39,281 bases of DNA from a bacterium (GTDB taxonomy: Bacteria > Calescibacteriota > Calescibacteriia > Calescibacteriales > Calescibacteriaceae), in the NCBI GenBank assembly GCA_030550715.1, contig JAUQOU010000017.1:1-39281 (forward strand), written 5' to 3'. Shown one piece after another: positions 28,415 through 39,189 of the stretch. Under the pieces are notes generated by a model, which saw only the letters and a list, made by a program, of their open reading frames with translations, had not been told where the DNA came from and did no database searches. A program made the translations under genes and the position numbers. Numbering within the stretch: the first letter of the stretch is position 1; each line of letters opens with the position of its first letter.

Positions 28415-29629
28415 ATGTCATTTTCATATTCACGCTTATCAAAACCATCGGGAAAAAAAAGGTTGCAAGAGCTTGGTGATTATAAGCATAGGAAAAATGA
28501 AATTATCCCGCCTCACGGGGGAAAGCTTATTACAAGATATTATCCTGACCTGAAAATAAAAGATGGTTATCCTGTTGTGAAAATTACAAGACGGGAGTGG
28601 TGCGACCTCCAGCTCATAGCCACAGGGGCTCTTTCTCCCCTCAAAGGTTTTATGAAAAAGAAAGATTATAATTCTTGCGTTAAAGATATGCACCTTCACG
28701 ATGGTACCCTCTGGTCAATACCCATAACCCTATCTGTAAATGATGATACTTTTAAAATTCTGAAAAAGAAAGATATAGCATATCTTGAATACGAGGGAAA
28801 AGTTTGGGGATTGATTGAGATAGAAGATATGTATCGTCCAGATAAAGAAAAAGAGGCAGTTTATGTGTACAAAACCGATTCTCCCGAACATCCATCGGTT
28901 GCATATCTGAAATCAACAGGAGATATATATGTTGGCGGAGAAGTGAAGGTGCGGGAGATTTCTGACTTCAGATTTCCCGGAGAGTTCTTTACTCCTTTGC
29001 AAACTCGCGAGGAATTTAAAAAGAGAGGGTGGAGAAAAGTAGCAGGTTTTCAAACAAGGAACGCACCTCACAGGGGACACGAATACATACAGAAAACCGC
29101 TCTCGAATTTGTAGATGGACTATTTATAAATCCTCTTGTTGGAGAGACCAAAAAAGACGATGTCCCATCAGAGCTTATAATTCGATCTTACAAAGCTATA
29201 ATAAGCAAGTACTATAGGGTTGAAAGAGTTTTTCTTGGTATATTGCCTTCTGCGATGAGATACGGCGGTCCGCGTGAAGCAGTTCACCATGCAATAATAA
29301 GAAAAAATTTCGGTTGCACACATTTTATAGTAGGAAGAGACCACGCTGGATTTAAGAATTTTTATGGACCATACGATGCTCACAAGCTCTTGGAAAGCAT
29401 ACCAGAAAAAGATCTTGGCATAGTTCCTTTGTTCTTCGGGAACTCATTCTGGTGTAAAGAATGCGGTGGCATGGTTTCAGAGAAGATATGCCCTCACTCA
29501 GAAGAATTTCACATATCAATTTCGGGAACGAAAGTGAGAGAAATGCTTTCACGCGGAGAAGAACCACCATACGAGTTCATGCGTCCTGAAGTATCAAAAA
29601 TACTTATCAACTTCTATAAAAGCTTATAG
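28415..29629 (+). CDS. sat: Sulfate adenylyltransferase (ATP sulfurylase)
   Basis: GFQTRNAPHRGHEYIQKTALEFVDGLFINPLVG; MRYGGPREAVHHAIIRKNFGCTHFIVGRDHAG; ISGTKVREMLSRGEEPPYEFMRPEV. Confidence 0.95.
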   Translation: MSFSYSRLSKPSGKKRLQELGDYKHRKNEIIPPHGGKLITRYYPDLKIKDGYPVVKITRREWCDLQLIATGALSPLKGFMKKKDYNSCVKDMHLHDGTLWSIPITLSVNDDTFKILKKKDIAYLEYEGKVWGLIEIEDMYRPDKEKEAVYVYKTDSPEHPSVAYLKSTGDIYVGGEVKVREISDFRFPGEFFTPLQTREEFKKRGWRKVAGFQTRNAPHRGHEYIQKTALEFVDGLFINPLVGETKKDDVPSELIIRSYKAIISKYYRVERVFLGILPSAMRYGGPREAVHHAIIRKNFGCTHFIVGRDHAGFKNFYGPYDAHKLLESIPEKDLGIVPLFFGNSFWCKECGGMVSEKICPHSEEFHISISGTKVREMLSRGEEPPYEFMRPEVSKILINFYKSL

Positions 29630-29640
29630 ATTTTCAAACT

Positions 29641-30492
29641 TCAAGGGAATATGCAACCTGTCCGGCTTTCCTCGCAGGGAAGATCAAAATTTATTTTTTC
29701 CAAATTTATATCTCCTTCTATTTTTGTCGGGCAAATAGGAATTACTATTGCTGCTTCTCCTCCACTCACCATAAATGATTGTGATTTTATATTTGTATTA
29801 AGCTCCCCCTCATCTACACATCCACCGTTTGACTTTACTAATCCTTTTATCTCTATTACCCACTGAGTTCCAGAGTTTTGAAAAAATCTTGAGGAAAAAT
29901 CTCTGAGTTCCAGATTTATTCTATCAATCCAATCAACTTTTATACTGCCTATGTTTGAATCAACTTTGAATCCCCCTCTGAATTTGTAAGACGTTAGTCC
30001 GGAAAAATATATAAATCCCTGATACATTGCTCCGTTTTCTCTTTTTTGTATGAACAAATTTACATCTTTTAAGTTTATTCCTGTTTCAAAAGATACTTTC
30101 CCTGCTATTTCTGCTGAAATTGCCGATGTTTGTGAAGTGACTTTTAGCTGAAACTCGTATGAATTCTGCTCGGTCTTTACGATAAATCCGCTCACGGGAG
30201 GTGTAGTGTTATCGCAGTAAAATACAGATTTATTCTCGTTTTCTTTTTTTATGCATTCATAGTTCCATGAAAGAATTTCTTCAAAGAAATTTTGTATTTG
30301 TTTTGCAAGGTATAGAAGCGAAGATATTGAATACACAATTTTTGTTATCTCATCTTTCTGCACTGATTTTTTTTCCTTATCTTTTTTACAGTGAATTGTT
30401 CCCGAGAAGATAAGTGAAGTTGAAAATATCAGTACAGAGATTTTTCCCAGAATTCTTCTTTTGCTCCCAATTGCTTGCTCGCTCGCTATCAT
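29641..30492 (-). CDS. Putative lipoprotein, 283 aa
   Basis: ILGKISVLIFSTSLIFSGTIHCKKDKEKK lipobox-like; rest unrecognised. Confidence 0.6.
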   Translation of the reverse strand: MIASEQAIGSKRRILGKISVLIFSTSLIFSGTIHCKKDKEKKSVQKDEITKIVYSISSLLYLAKQIQNFFEEILSWNYECIKKENENKSVFYCDNTTPPVSGFIVKTEQNSYEFQLKVTSQTSAISAEIAGKVSFETGINLKDVNLFIQKRENGAMYQGFIYFSGLTSYKFRGGFKVDSNIGSIKVDWIDRINLELRDFSSRFFQNSGTQWVIEIKGLVKSNGGCVDEGELNTNIKSQSFMVSGGEAAIVIPICPTKIEGDINLEKINFDLPCEESRTGCIFP

Positions 30493-30584
30493 CTCTTTTA
30501 TATTCTATATCTAAACCAATCTATTTTATCTTTAAATACAATATTTAGGAAAAATATTAAATTTTTTATAAGGATATAGTTTTT

Positions 30585-32249
30585 ATGCTTTGCAGAGCAA
30601 AATTTCTCATCACATTTTTATTTTTGATTTTTGTTTCTTTTTCTTGTGGAAGAGCATGGAAGGGGCTTTTCTTCCCGGAAGAAGGTGGAGTTGTTATTCC
30701 AAAAGAATCTGAAATTGTCTCAATCCCAGCTTCGCAAGGCGCAAGTATTCCAGAGGGTATACAGTGGGATTTTACCCTTGATAAAAACGACCTACCACAT
30801 ATCGCAATTTTTGATTTCTATCAGGGAGCTTTGTATTACTTTTCTCTTGATTTTCAAGGAAAATGGGTACCTGAAAAAGTTGATCCACCAGAAGAAGAAA
30901 GAAGCTTCCTTGTTTCAAGTTATGTAGCTGGAAAGAGCCCTCGGATATTCCTCGTAGATGGCATACCACACATCGTATATCTTTCCTCATCTTACAAAGA
31001 TAAGATACCGAGAACCTACCTGATAAAGGAGGCGTTCAAAGATAAATTTGGTATATGGAGATGTAGAACTATAAAACGCTGGACTACCGATATAGATTTC
31101 ATAGATGCCAGATATTCTCCGTCTCTTAAAAAAGTGATTTTAGTTCTGCTTGATAAAAGTGAGCCAGCTCTTTTCATAGGTAAATTTTCTCCGGGAAACG
31201 AAAATAACACGAAGGTTTGCAACTTCCCTGAACTTGAAGAAAGAGAGAAGGAAAATTCAGATATCTCTCTTGCTCCCATTTATTTCTTTGCCTCAGGAAT
31301 TCTGAGAATAAAATACAAGTTAGACAGCCGTTGCAATAATATAAGCAATGTCTCTCCGGGCTTTTCTCTTCAACTTGTAAACTTCAAAAGAAATCTTGTT
31401 GATATGACCGGCTTTGTATTCTATGAGTATGTTTTAAACCAAGCTTACTGGATTGAATTCAGACAAGACCAATTTCAGTTCTCCGATGAACTATCATCAC
31501 AGATTATAAATAATCCGTCTTTGAGCTATATTGAGTATTTGAGGGTGAACGAATCGGGAACCCAGTGTCTTCCTAATTCTTCTCCGGCATACCTTATAAA
31601 TCTCACTCATCCTGCGGCAGATATAGATTCAATTTCCATCCTTACCCAAAATGGTGAGATAAAATTAGATAAAGGAAATTACATTGTAGATTCCCCCCAG
31701 AGGATATTTCTGAACCTTTCGGGCATATATCCCGGGAAAATAAATTCTCCTGATGCAGTGAGTTCTGTTGTTGTGAGGTTTAAACCGATGATGGATTTTC
31801 GTATGGTTTCTCTTGGCGGTTTTCGTAAGCTTATTTCTGCTGCTTCTGATGAGAAAGGAGAAATTCATTTTTCAAATTTCAACAGTACTCCTCCGCTTTT
31901 TGCGGTTGAGTATGGCTTTTTACCATCGCCAGATAGTCCTCCTTCTATATTAGTTGTAGACGGAGGCGGTGGGGGAATATATACGGTAGGAACAGGTGGA
32001 ACATCTATATCGGTCACTCCCGAAGGATACCCTGTTATAGCTTATTTTTATCCATTCACATCAGACCTCAAAGTTGCTGTGAAGTTTTCAAATACATGGT
32101 ATGTTGTCTCTAAAAAAATGAAAGATGTTTCTGGCTTTGCTCCTAAATCCATTATGTTAAGTAATGAATCATCTGTTGCTATACTTGTTCCCACAAGGTC
32201 TGCTGATTCCTTCAAAATTTCCCTTATCTATGTTCCCATCGCTCCCTGA
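30585..32249 (+). CDS. Putative lipoprotein, 554 aa, beta-rich
   Basis: Signal and lipobox FLITFLFLIFVSFSCGRAW; recurring 'DxxxxPHIxxxD/Y' motifs suggest a propeller-like fold. Confidence 0.6.
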   Translation: MLCRAKFLITFLFLIFVSFSCGRAWKGLFFPEEGGVVIPKESEIVSIPASQGASIPEGIQWDFTLDKNDLPHIAIFDFYQGALYYFSLDFQGKWVPEKVDPPEEERSFLVSSYVAGKSPRIFLVDGIPHIVYLSSSYKDKIPRTYLIKEAFKDKFGIWRCRTIKRWTTDIDFIDARYSPSLKKVILVLLDKSEPALFIGKFSPGNENNTKVCNFPELEEREKENSDISLAPIYFFASGILRIKYKLDSRCNNISNVSPGFSLQLVNFKRNLVDMTGFVFYEYVLNQAYWIEFRQDQFQFSDELSSQIINNPSLSYIEYLRVNESGTQCLPNSSPAYLINLTHPAADIDSISILTQNGEIKLDKGNYIVDSPQRIFLNLSGIYPGKINSPDAVSSVVVRFKPMMDFRMVSLGGFRKLISAASDEKGEIHFSNFNSTPPLFAVEYGFLPSPDSPPSILVVDGGGGGIYTVGTGGTSISVTPEGYPVIAYFYPFTSDLKVAVKFSNTWYVVSKKMKDVSGFAPKSIMLSNESSVAILVPTRSADSFKISLIYVPIAP

Positions 32250-32326
32250 ATCAGGAATATGGAATTTTCATTTGAGAGAGATAAAATTATATTTTTGAGA
32301 TGGTTTTTGTTAGGGGAAAGGATTTT

Positions 32327-33826
32327 ATGAAGGTATATTTCTACTGCGGATGTGTTTTTTTGTTTTTGATTTTTCTGCTTTCTTGTGGGCGTTTTTCGGG
32401 AGATTATGAAACTAAAATACCTTTTTCTCTTTCTCCTGCTGAATATCTCATATCTGCTGGTGATAGCGGACTTTTCAACCACTTTGCACAAGATAAAAAC
32501 GGCGGAATTCATGTAGTGTATTACAACATGCTTTACCGAACTGTTTTCTGGGCTTATGCACCAGATCTGAAAACAGGTTTCAGAAATATAGAAATGGTAG
32601 ATGAAGCAGGACAAAATGATAACTTTGGACTATCTCCAAAAGTCGTCATAGATTCCCAGAACATCCCACATGTGATTTATATAAGACATAAAGAGAATGG
32701 AGAGGATAGCTTTTCTATCTACCACGCCCAGCGACTCGGAGATAATAAGTGGAAAATAGAGAGAGTTCAAAACCCGTGCCCTTATGAAAGCAAAGCCGAA
32801 CTCCTTTCCGCTGTCATAGACCCAGAAGATATAATACACATATCTTACATAGGAATGGATAAAAGATTGTATTACATTTCTTTGGGAGTTGATGGTAAAA
32901 TTTTGAGATGTGAGCAAGTAGACCCAGCGGTGGGAGAAGTAGCACGAGTCCCCTCTGGTGGAGCTATCTCGGGATGCCTTGATATGAAAATAGATGAAGC
33001 AGGAACCCTCAGATTAGCCTATTATGACTCAGAAAACGGTAATGTGAAATACGCATACAAGAAAAAAGACGAGCAAAATTGGGTTATATCTGTCGTCGGA
33101 TGGGATAGGGTCTTCAATGAAGAAATTCAATTTATAGCCCTTAACCCAAATCAATATCAAGCAGAACTGAAATTCCCATCTAATGAATCACGGCTTGATT
33201 CATCACTTTTCGCAATAGGTCCCGGAGGAAGAAAAGAAGTCCCCAAAGATTTCTGGAGATTTAGATCTCTAAAATATGTTCTTCTTGACGCAAGTGTTGT
33301 TGGTCCGGGTAAGGACTTTGACCTTAACACGATGAAATTTTATATAAGCTATGTAAGAATCGATACTTCTCCCGATGACGAAGGTATATTCTGCTCAGCG
33401 GGATATAACAAAAACTTTGACCACTATGTTGCTTACTTTAATGTGACAAAACTGCAGATTGAGTTTGCTTACTTTCAATCTGGTTCGTGGATCAGGGAGG
33501 TTGTAGATAATGTACCGGTAGGGACACAGATTCAGCTCACCAACTATAAGATCTCGCAAGACGTATGGGTTCCTGTTATATTCTATTCTGACTCCATAAG
33601 GTGGAATATAAAATCGGCTTTTTTACTTGAGAAACCAGAGAGAAGGTGGATGGTAAATACTCTTATATCAAAAGGAATTGCGGGAATTTATCTTTTTGCT
33701 GACTTTATGCCAAACTATGGTGATGCTGGACTATCTTATATGAGAAATATAGATGGAGATTACGTTCTATATTTCTCTCTTTTTGAAATTCCGAAAGAAA
33801 TAAAAGAACAGCTGACTCTAAAATAG
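32327..33826 (+). CDS. Putative lipoprotein, about 500 aa, related in layout to the preceding gene
   Basis: ATG at 32327 preceded by gggaaagg; MKVYFYCGCVFLFLIFLLSCGRF lipobox; GGIHVVYYN, NIPHVIYIRH, DIIHISYIG motifs. Confidence 0.62.
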   Translation: MKVYFYCGCVFLFLIFLLSCGRFSGDYETKIPFSLSPAEYLISAGDSGLFNHFAQDKNGGIHVVYYNMLYRTVFWAYAPDLKTGFRNIEMVDEAGQNDNFGLSPKVVIDSQNIPHVIYIRHKENGEDSFSIYHAQRLGDNKWKIERVQNPCPYESKAELLSAVIDPEDIIHISYIGMDKRLYYISLGVDGKILRCEQVDPAVGEVARVPSGGAISGCLDMKIDEAGTLRLAYYDSENGNVKYAYKKKDEQNWVISVVGWDRVFNEEIQFIALNPNQYQAELKFPSNESRLDSSLFAIGPGGRKEVPKDFWRFRSLKYVLLDASVVGPGKDFDLNTMKFYISYVRIDTSPDDEGIFCSAGYNKNFDHYVAYFNVTKLQIEFAYFQSGSWIREVVDNVPVGTQIQLTNYKISQDVWVPVIFYSDSIRWNIKSAFLLEKPERRWMVNTLISKGIAGIYLFADFMPNYGDAGLSYMRNIDGDYVLYFSLFEIPKEIKEQLTLK

Positions 33827-33864
33827 TTCTCTACTTATGCGAAAATAATTTTTTAGATGCTAAG

Positions 33865-36534
33865 ATGTTATTATTAAAGAATAAAATGACCTCTACAAGT
33901 AAAGAGGGAGAAAAAAATCCCCAATTTAGCAGATTTATAAATACCTTTCCTCACCGAATTTCTCTTACCTTTTTTATTTTTCTCTTTTTTTTGTTTTCCA
34001 GCATTTTATCATCGTGTTCAAAGAAAAAAGAGGGAAACGAACCGCCACCATCGTCTAACAATTCTAACAATAAGGAGTGTAAAAGCAGAATTGATTTCTT
34101 CCCGCAAACCGTTTCAGGAGAATCTCCTCTTGTTGTCTCATTCTATGCTTCTTTCTATCCAGAATCAAGTACTGGGCTGACCGCTGTTGCCATAGATTTC
34201 GGTGCTGATGGCTTTGTAGACCTTGTGACATATCAGGGACCAACATCTTTCTACTTCGTATCAACTTACTCATCTTTGGGAAGTTTTTCAGATAAGTTCA
34301 TTTTCTGGTGGAATGAAGATGGTAAGATCTGCGAGAGATCATTTTCTGCAAGCATAACAGTTTCAGGATTCTGTCCAAGACCATCTTATCAAATTGAGTC
34401 GTTTGGTTCAGTTGGGAACAGTGCCGTTGCTGTTATCAGAGTAATTAACCTCCCTCTTGAACAGGTTGAGTTTTATGCCGGATATGAGAAGTTAGAAAAA
34501 GTTCAATGTTATCCAGATAATCTCCTTCAAGGTAGATGTACTATTACTTCCCCTGCTCCATCTTGGGGCGACTGGTTGTTCTGCCTTTATGGTAAATCTT
34601 ACTGCGGAAATCAAGGAGAAACAATCTGCTCCCCAATAGTTATAAACTATCCGCAAACTCTTGCGGTCTCATACGGTATAGGAGGAGTAAGACGAGCCTT
34701 TTCAAACGGAATCTCTTTGTTTGCTGAAACACCTCCCTTTGTGACTCTCTTTGCAAGTGATGGCTCAATAATAAAGAGAATAAACTTGCCGGGGGGAGAT
34801 ATAAGATACTCAGATTTATCTTCTGATGGTTTTTTCACTTTCAATATTGTTGGAAGTGATTCTGTGCTTTACTTTGTCTCTTTTTCATCCGGAAAAATTA
34901 AAGAGGTTATAAAAGACCCAAATTTATATGGTGCAGTTGCTTTTGATGTTTTTGAAAGGTCTGGAAAAAGATATGCCGCTTTTCTGAGAAGTTTTTCTGG
35001 CGGAGCTCCGGGAGACATACTCGTCTATGATATAACAGGACTTCAAGCTTCTACTCCTATATGTCAGAAAAATTTAGATTCAGGCGGGAGAGAGATAAGA
35101 TTTGAAAAAGATAATCTCTTTGTGATTTACTCAAATAAGATTTTGGTTTTTCCTCTGAGTTTTTCTGGCGAAGTATGCAGTATATCAGACCCTTTTGAGT
35201 ATAATAATTTCTCTGCTTTCAACGATATTACAGACCTCCAGGCTTTCGGCTCAGAAGTCACTATTGTATGGACATCTTTCGAACAACCTATGAGGGGTAA
35301 TGTTGAAATTTTGTCATTTGATACTTTAGGTAGGGTTTTCAGACAGATTGGAATTTTTGATGTTTTTCCCGGCAAAGACAAAGATGTTTTTTCTCTTAAA
35401 GTTTCACCTTTCAACCTATCTGATGTAGCGGTGGGATACCTTCTGAAAGATTCAGGGAAGTATAAAGTGAAGCTTTATAACTGGGTCAGAGGGGAGAGCA
35501 GATGTGGAGTTGAGGGATTGGAAGTTCCATCAAGACCAATCTCTGCTTTATTTTTGAGTGAGGTGACGGTTGCAGTTTTTGATTTATCTAATAATTTGAC
35601 GATACTCAACTTTTCAGCTTGTGAGACAAAAAAAACAAAAGCTATCTCAGGAGCCGTAAATGGAGCGAATGTGCTTTCAGATATAGATTGTTCCAAATCA
35701 AAAGCAAAAGTTTATTTCCCCGATGGCAGTGCTCTTGCAGAACTTGACATTCTTCCTATATTCCTTTCTCCTTCTTCCTCACCTTCTTTATCAAAGGTCT
35801 ACCCCTTTGAAACTCTGAAACTATCATTTGATTTTTATAAGAATTTATACGGTGTGTTTAAAGAAGAGAGCGTTTTTGTTGCAGATATTACAGGTTATTT
35901 TTCTCCCATAAGCTTTTTCGGTTCAGATGTAAAATCGTTTTCAGCTGGAAAAGATGTTATATTGATAGGAAGTTCAAACGCTGTTTTTTACTCAAAAAAA
36001 GGAATTCCGAATTTTTATATCCTCAAAAACAAACAGGCGAAAAAAATAAAGTACATTAACGGATTATTTTTTATATTCTCCGGAAACGATATAGATGTTC
36101 TTGAAGAAAATTCTTTGAGTTTTGTTCTTGAAGGTTTTCCTGTTGACCCTCTCAGGTTTCAAGATGTTTCTTTTTCTCCCGATATGAAGATATACCTTCT
36201 TGGCTCAACTCAGGTTGTTGAATATACATATCAAGATAACAGTTTTTACAAAAACAGGGAAAGAACTTTTTATCTTCCAGCGGGAAGGATTATTGATTCT
36301 GAATTCAGCTCTGGACACATATTTTTCATCTCCGACCTCTCTATTGCTAACTTTCTTGGCATCATAAATACTGAAAATCTCAAAATTACCTTGCTTGCGA
36401 ACTTGGGAGAGGGAAGCAGAGCCATGAGCATCTGGGCTGAACCCTCTTGCTTACCGAATACTATTTTTGCATCAGTATATGGTGTTTTCGGAACTGATAT
36501 TTTCAGGGGATTTTCCATAATTATTCCAAAGTGA
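33865..36534 (+). CDS. Putative lipoprotein, 889 aa, with PKD-like N-terminal segment
   Basis: FLFFLFSSILSSCSKKKEGNEPPPSSNNSNN lipobox and linker; FFPQTVSGESPLVVSFYASFYPESSTGLTAVAIDFGADGFVD resembles PKD domain; long beta-rich remainder. Confidence 0.6.
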   Translation: MLLLKNKMTSTSKEGEKNPQFSRFINTFPHRISLTFFIFLFFLFSSILSSCSKKKEGNEPPPSSNNSNNKECKSRIDFFPQTVSGESPLVVSFYASFYPESSTGLTAVAIDFGADGFVDLVTYQGPTSFYFVSTYSSLGSFSDKFIFWWNEDGKICERSFSASITVSGFCPRPSYQIESFGSVGNSAVAVIRVINLPLEQVEFYAGYEKLEKVQCYPDNLLQGRCTITSPAPSWGDWLFCLYGKSYCGNQGETICSPIVINYPQTLAVSYGIGGVRRAFSNGISLFAETPPFVTLFASDGSIIKRINLPGGDIRYSDLSSDGFFTFNIVGSDSVLYFVSFSSGKIKEVIKDPNLYGAVAFDVFERSGKRYAAFLRSFSGGAPGDILVYDITGLQASTPICQKNLDSGGREIRFEKDNLFVIYSNKILVFPLSFSGEVCSISDPFEYNNFSAFNDITDLQAFGSEVTIVWTSFEQPMRGNVEILSFDTLGRVFRQIGIFDVFPGKDKDVFSLKVSPFNLSDVAVGYLLKDSGKYKVKLYNWVRGESRCGVEGLEVPSRPISALFLSEVTVAVFDLSNNLTILNFSACETKKTKAISGAVNGANVLSDIDCSKSKAKVYFPDGSALAELDILPIFLSPSSSPSLSKVYPFETLKLSFDFYKNLYGVFKEESVFVADITGYFSPISFFGSDVKSFSAGKDVILIGSSNAVFYSKKGIPNFYILKNKQAKKIKYINGLFFIFSGNDIDVLEENSLSFVLEGFPVDPLRFQDVSFSPDMKIYLLGSTQVVEYTYQDNSFYKNRERTFYLPAGRIIDSEFSSGHIFFISDLSIANFLGIINTENLKITLLANLGEGSRAMSIWAEPSCLPNTIFASVYGVFGTDIFRGFSIIIPK

Positions 36535-36540
36535 GTTAAA

Positions 36541-36868
36541 TGCAGTTCCATTTCTCTTTTTGTCCCAACTCTTACTCAAAGCGAGCTTGAAGCTATAAAA
36601 AAGTATGAACAAGAGGGAAAAAAATTCGTCGGGAAGGAGTATCCGGCAAAATACGGACTTCTTTTTTTCTTCAATATAATTTTGGGAATAGATATTCCGA
36701 GTTATTATATAACTCGTGTTGTCACAGTTGAAGAAGGAAAAGCTAAGGAGATAGTTTCTTCTTCACAGGAGCTTGAAAAAAGATAGCAGAGCTTGAAAAG
36801 AAACTTGCTGAGCTTGAAAGTGAGAGAGCAAAACTTCTCATTCCCAGAAATTTCACAGTTCAACTTTA
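36541..36868 (+). pseudogene. Truncated lipoprotein/coiled-coil gene remnant
   Basis: CSSISLFVPTLTQSELEAIKKYEQEGKKFVGKEYPAKYG...IVSSSQELEKR* then frame change to IAELEKKLAELESERAKLLIPRNFTVQL*; no start codon or signal peptide. Confidence 0.55.
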
Positions 36869-38202
36869 AAGAATGTCCCTATTCTTATCCTTGACCACGA
36901 GAAATATTTATTATCTGATTCATTTCCTTCAAAAATAAATCTTATTATGTGCCACTCAATAAGGTCTTGATTGATATATATAGATGATGATGCTAAAAAT
37001 ATCAGGTTTCTACTTCTGCCTTCAAAACTTTCAGGAAAGTTCATGAAATCAAAAATTGAGTATATGTTCAAGCCAATTTTTTCTATTGGTTCGAAGAATA
37101 TATCAAGATTTGGTGTGATGAAAGTTTCTGCAAACCTCTTATCTTGTGCAAATCTCTTACCAACTCCGATCTTTCCCATGACGAAAAATCTCATGTTCCC
37201 TTCTTTTTTATGGAAGAAGCTTCCAAGCTGAAAAAAAGTTAGAGGTCCTTTTCTGCCTTCTATTTCGTTTTTTGTCTCAATTCCTCCGCCAAGAGATGAG
37301 AAGATGAACTTTGTGGGAAAAGAATAAAGCGATATCAGGTGTGATAGAGAGAAAATTCCATTTTCAAAAGTAGAGAAATTCAGAGAATACTTTGAGCCGA
37401 GAACTATTTTTTCATTTGCCTCCGCTCCGACCGATATGGTATGAGAAGATATATTCGGAACATCTGTGTAAAATTCTCCTCCACCGTTATACTCTAAAAA
37501 TGGAGAAATAATCTTTCCATCCATAAAATCAGCTCTTGCATACCACGATATTTCATTTACTATATCCCATCTTTTCTGGACCTCCTGATCTTCAAATAGG
37601 ACAGGAAAGGATTTAGTTGAGAAAGAAGGAGAGATGAAGAATTTCCCGTTGAAATCAAATACTGACGATATATCTTTTATTTCTTTTTTCAGTTTTTTAA
37701 TTTTCACTTTATCCAGCATTTCGTTTTCTTCTGCTTTTTCGGCGTATGATTCTGCTTTTTTCCCGTTGCCCTTGAGAAGTTCTATGTTTGATAGAATGAA
37801 GCTATCTGCAGGACTTAAATTACTTTCTCCTTCAACAATAAGAACTTTTTCTGCTTTTTCAATTTCTCCCTTTTGCAAAAGAATCTTTGCCTTTTCAAAT
37901 TTTATTCTCTCCTTGAACCTTTCTTCTAAATCCTTTATTATTTCAAATTCTCTTTCAAGTTTGTTCTCGTCTTTTTCTTTTTGAGATATTATTATGTTCG
38001 CTATTAAACTATCTGTTATTTCACTTTCGTAGCTTTTTATTATTTGAAATGCTCTATCTTTTTCTCCATTTTCAAAGTAAAGAAGTGATTTTGTAAATGA
38101 GTTCAGCTTATCGCCTTCGGCTTCGTTGGGAGTGAGAGATAATTTGAATAAAAATATTATCAGGAGTATAGAGATTTGAGAAAAATTTATTTTCTTATTC
38201 AT
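36853..38202 (-). CDS. Outer-membrane protein with TPR-like periplasmic N-terminus and beta-barrel C-terminus
   Basis: MNKKINFSQISILLIIFLFKLSLTPNEAEG signal; helical repeats (GEIEKAEKVL, GNGKKAESYAEKAEE); strand-rich C-terminal half. ATG at 38202 preferred over 38250. Confidence 0.6.
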   Translation of the reverse strand: MNKKINFSQISILLIIFLFKLSLTPNEAEGDKLNSFTKSLLYFENGEKDRAFQIIKSYESEITDSLIANIIISQKEKDENKLEREFEIIKDLEERFKERIKFEKAKILLQKGEIEKAEKVLIVEGESNLSPADSFILSNIELLKGNGKKAESYAEKAEENEMLDKVKIKKLKKEIKDISSVFDFNGKFFISPSFSTKSFPVLFEDQEVQKRWDIVNEISWYARADFMDGKIISPFLEYNGGGEFYTDVPNISSHTISVGAEANEKIVLGSKYSLNFSTFENGIFSLSHLISLYSFPTKFIFSSLGGGIETKNEIEGRKGPLTFFQLGSFFHKKEGNMRFFVMGKIGVGKRFAQDKRFAETFITPNLDIFFEPIEKIGLNIYSIFDFMNFPESFEGRSRNLIFLASSSIYINQDLIEWHIIRFIFEGNESDNKYFSWSRIRIGTFFKVEL

Positions 38203-38286
38203 TTTTTTTGTGTGCTCTTGTGCTTTCTCAACTTTTCTTTTACATTGCATTATTGATAAATTTTATGACAATTCTTAAAATATTTT

Positions 38287-39111
38287 GTGATGATGGTAGA
38301 AATTTTACTTTTTTCTGCCGTGCTTTTTTCAAAGAGTTTGGATTTTGAAGATATAAGAAGATTCACTTTCTTCGGAGATGAGAAAAAAGGTGATTCAGAA
38401 TGCGTGATGCCTGGCGGAATAATAATATCATATCAGAAGATTTCAGAGCTTTACTTTTCTGTTGATGGGAAAGAATTTTTTTTCTTACCGGTACCTATTA
38501 CTGCGTCTGGCTATATAAATGGCGTAAAAGTTTGTGAGCCAGATTTTCCCGTTGAAGAGATAAATTTAAGAAGAAGATTAAAAAAAAGGTTTGAGTCCTC
38601 TGATATGTATGACAAGATAAAGGCAGAAAAACAACTCCTCAAGGATATATTCTCCCAATTTTCCAATAAGATGTGGGAAGGTGATTTTATTTTCCCGGTC
38701 AAAGATTATAAATCTATAAGGTGGAATTTCGGCATGAGAAGAAAGATAAACGGTTATCTTTCTGGTTATCATAAGGGAATAGATATTTCTGCCCGTAAGG
38801 GGACTAAGGTTTTCGCTTCAAACTCAGGAGTTGTGGTTCTGGCGAGAAGATTTACGCTTGAGGGAAATCTTATAGTTATAGACCATGGAAATGGTGTATT
38901 TTCAATATACGCTCATCTTTGGAAATTTTTTGTGAAAGAGGGTGATAGGGTAAGTAAAGGAGAGCTTATCGGTCTTGTGGGTTCTACTGGAAGAAGTACT
39001 GCTCCACATCTCCATTTTGGAGTAAAGGTTAGCGGAGTTGATGTCCATCCAGCAATATTCTTTAATATATCTAAAATTGTCTCAGAAACCACCGGTTTGG
39101 TCGGAAAATAA
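38287..39111 (+). CDS. M23-family (LytM-like) peptidase
   Basis: HKGIDISARKGTKVFASNSGVVVLARRFTLEGNLIVIDHGNGVFSIYAHLWKFFVKEGDRVSKGELIGLVGSTGRSTAPHLHFGV with HxxxD and HLHF. Confidence 0.93.
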   Translation: MMMVEILLFSAVLFSKSLDFEDIRRFTFFGDEKKGDSECVMPGGIIISYQKISELYFSVDGKEFFFLPVPITASGYINGVKVCEPDFPVEEINLRRRLKKRFESSDMYDKIKAEKQLLKDIFSQFSNKMWEGDFIFPVKDYKSIRWNFGMRRKINGYLSGYHKGIDISARKGTKVFASNSGVVVLARRFTLEGNLIVIDHGNGVFSIYAHLWKFFVKEGDRVSKGELIGLVGSTGRSTAPHLHFGVKVSGVDVHPAIFFNISKIVSETTGLVGK

Positions 39112-39189
39112 ACGAACTTTATTTTGAAAACTTTCAGTTTTTTACTTTTCAGCAACTTAAATTTTTATTTTTTATTTCTCTTTCTGTTT

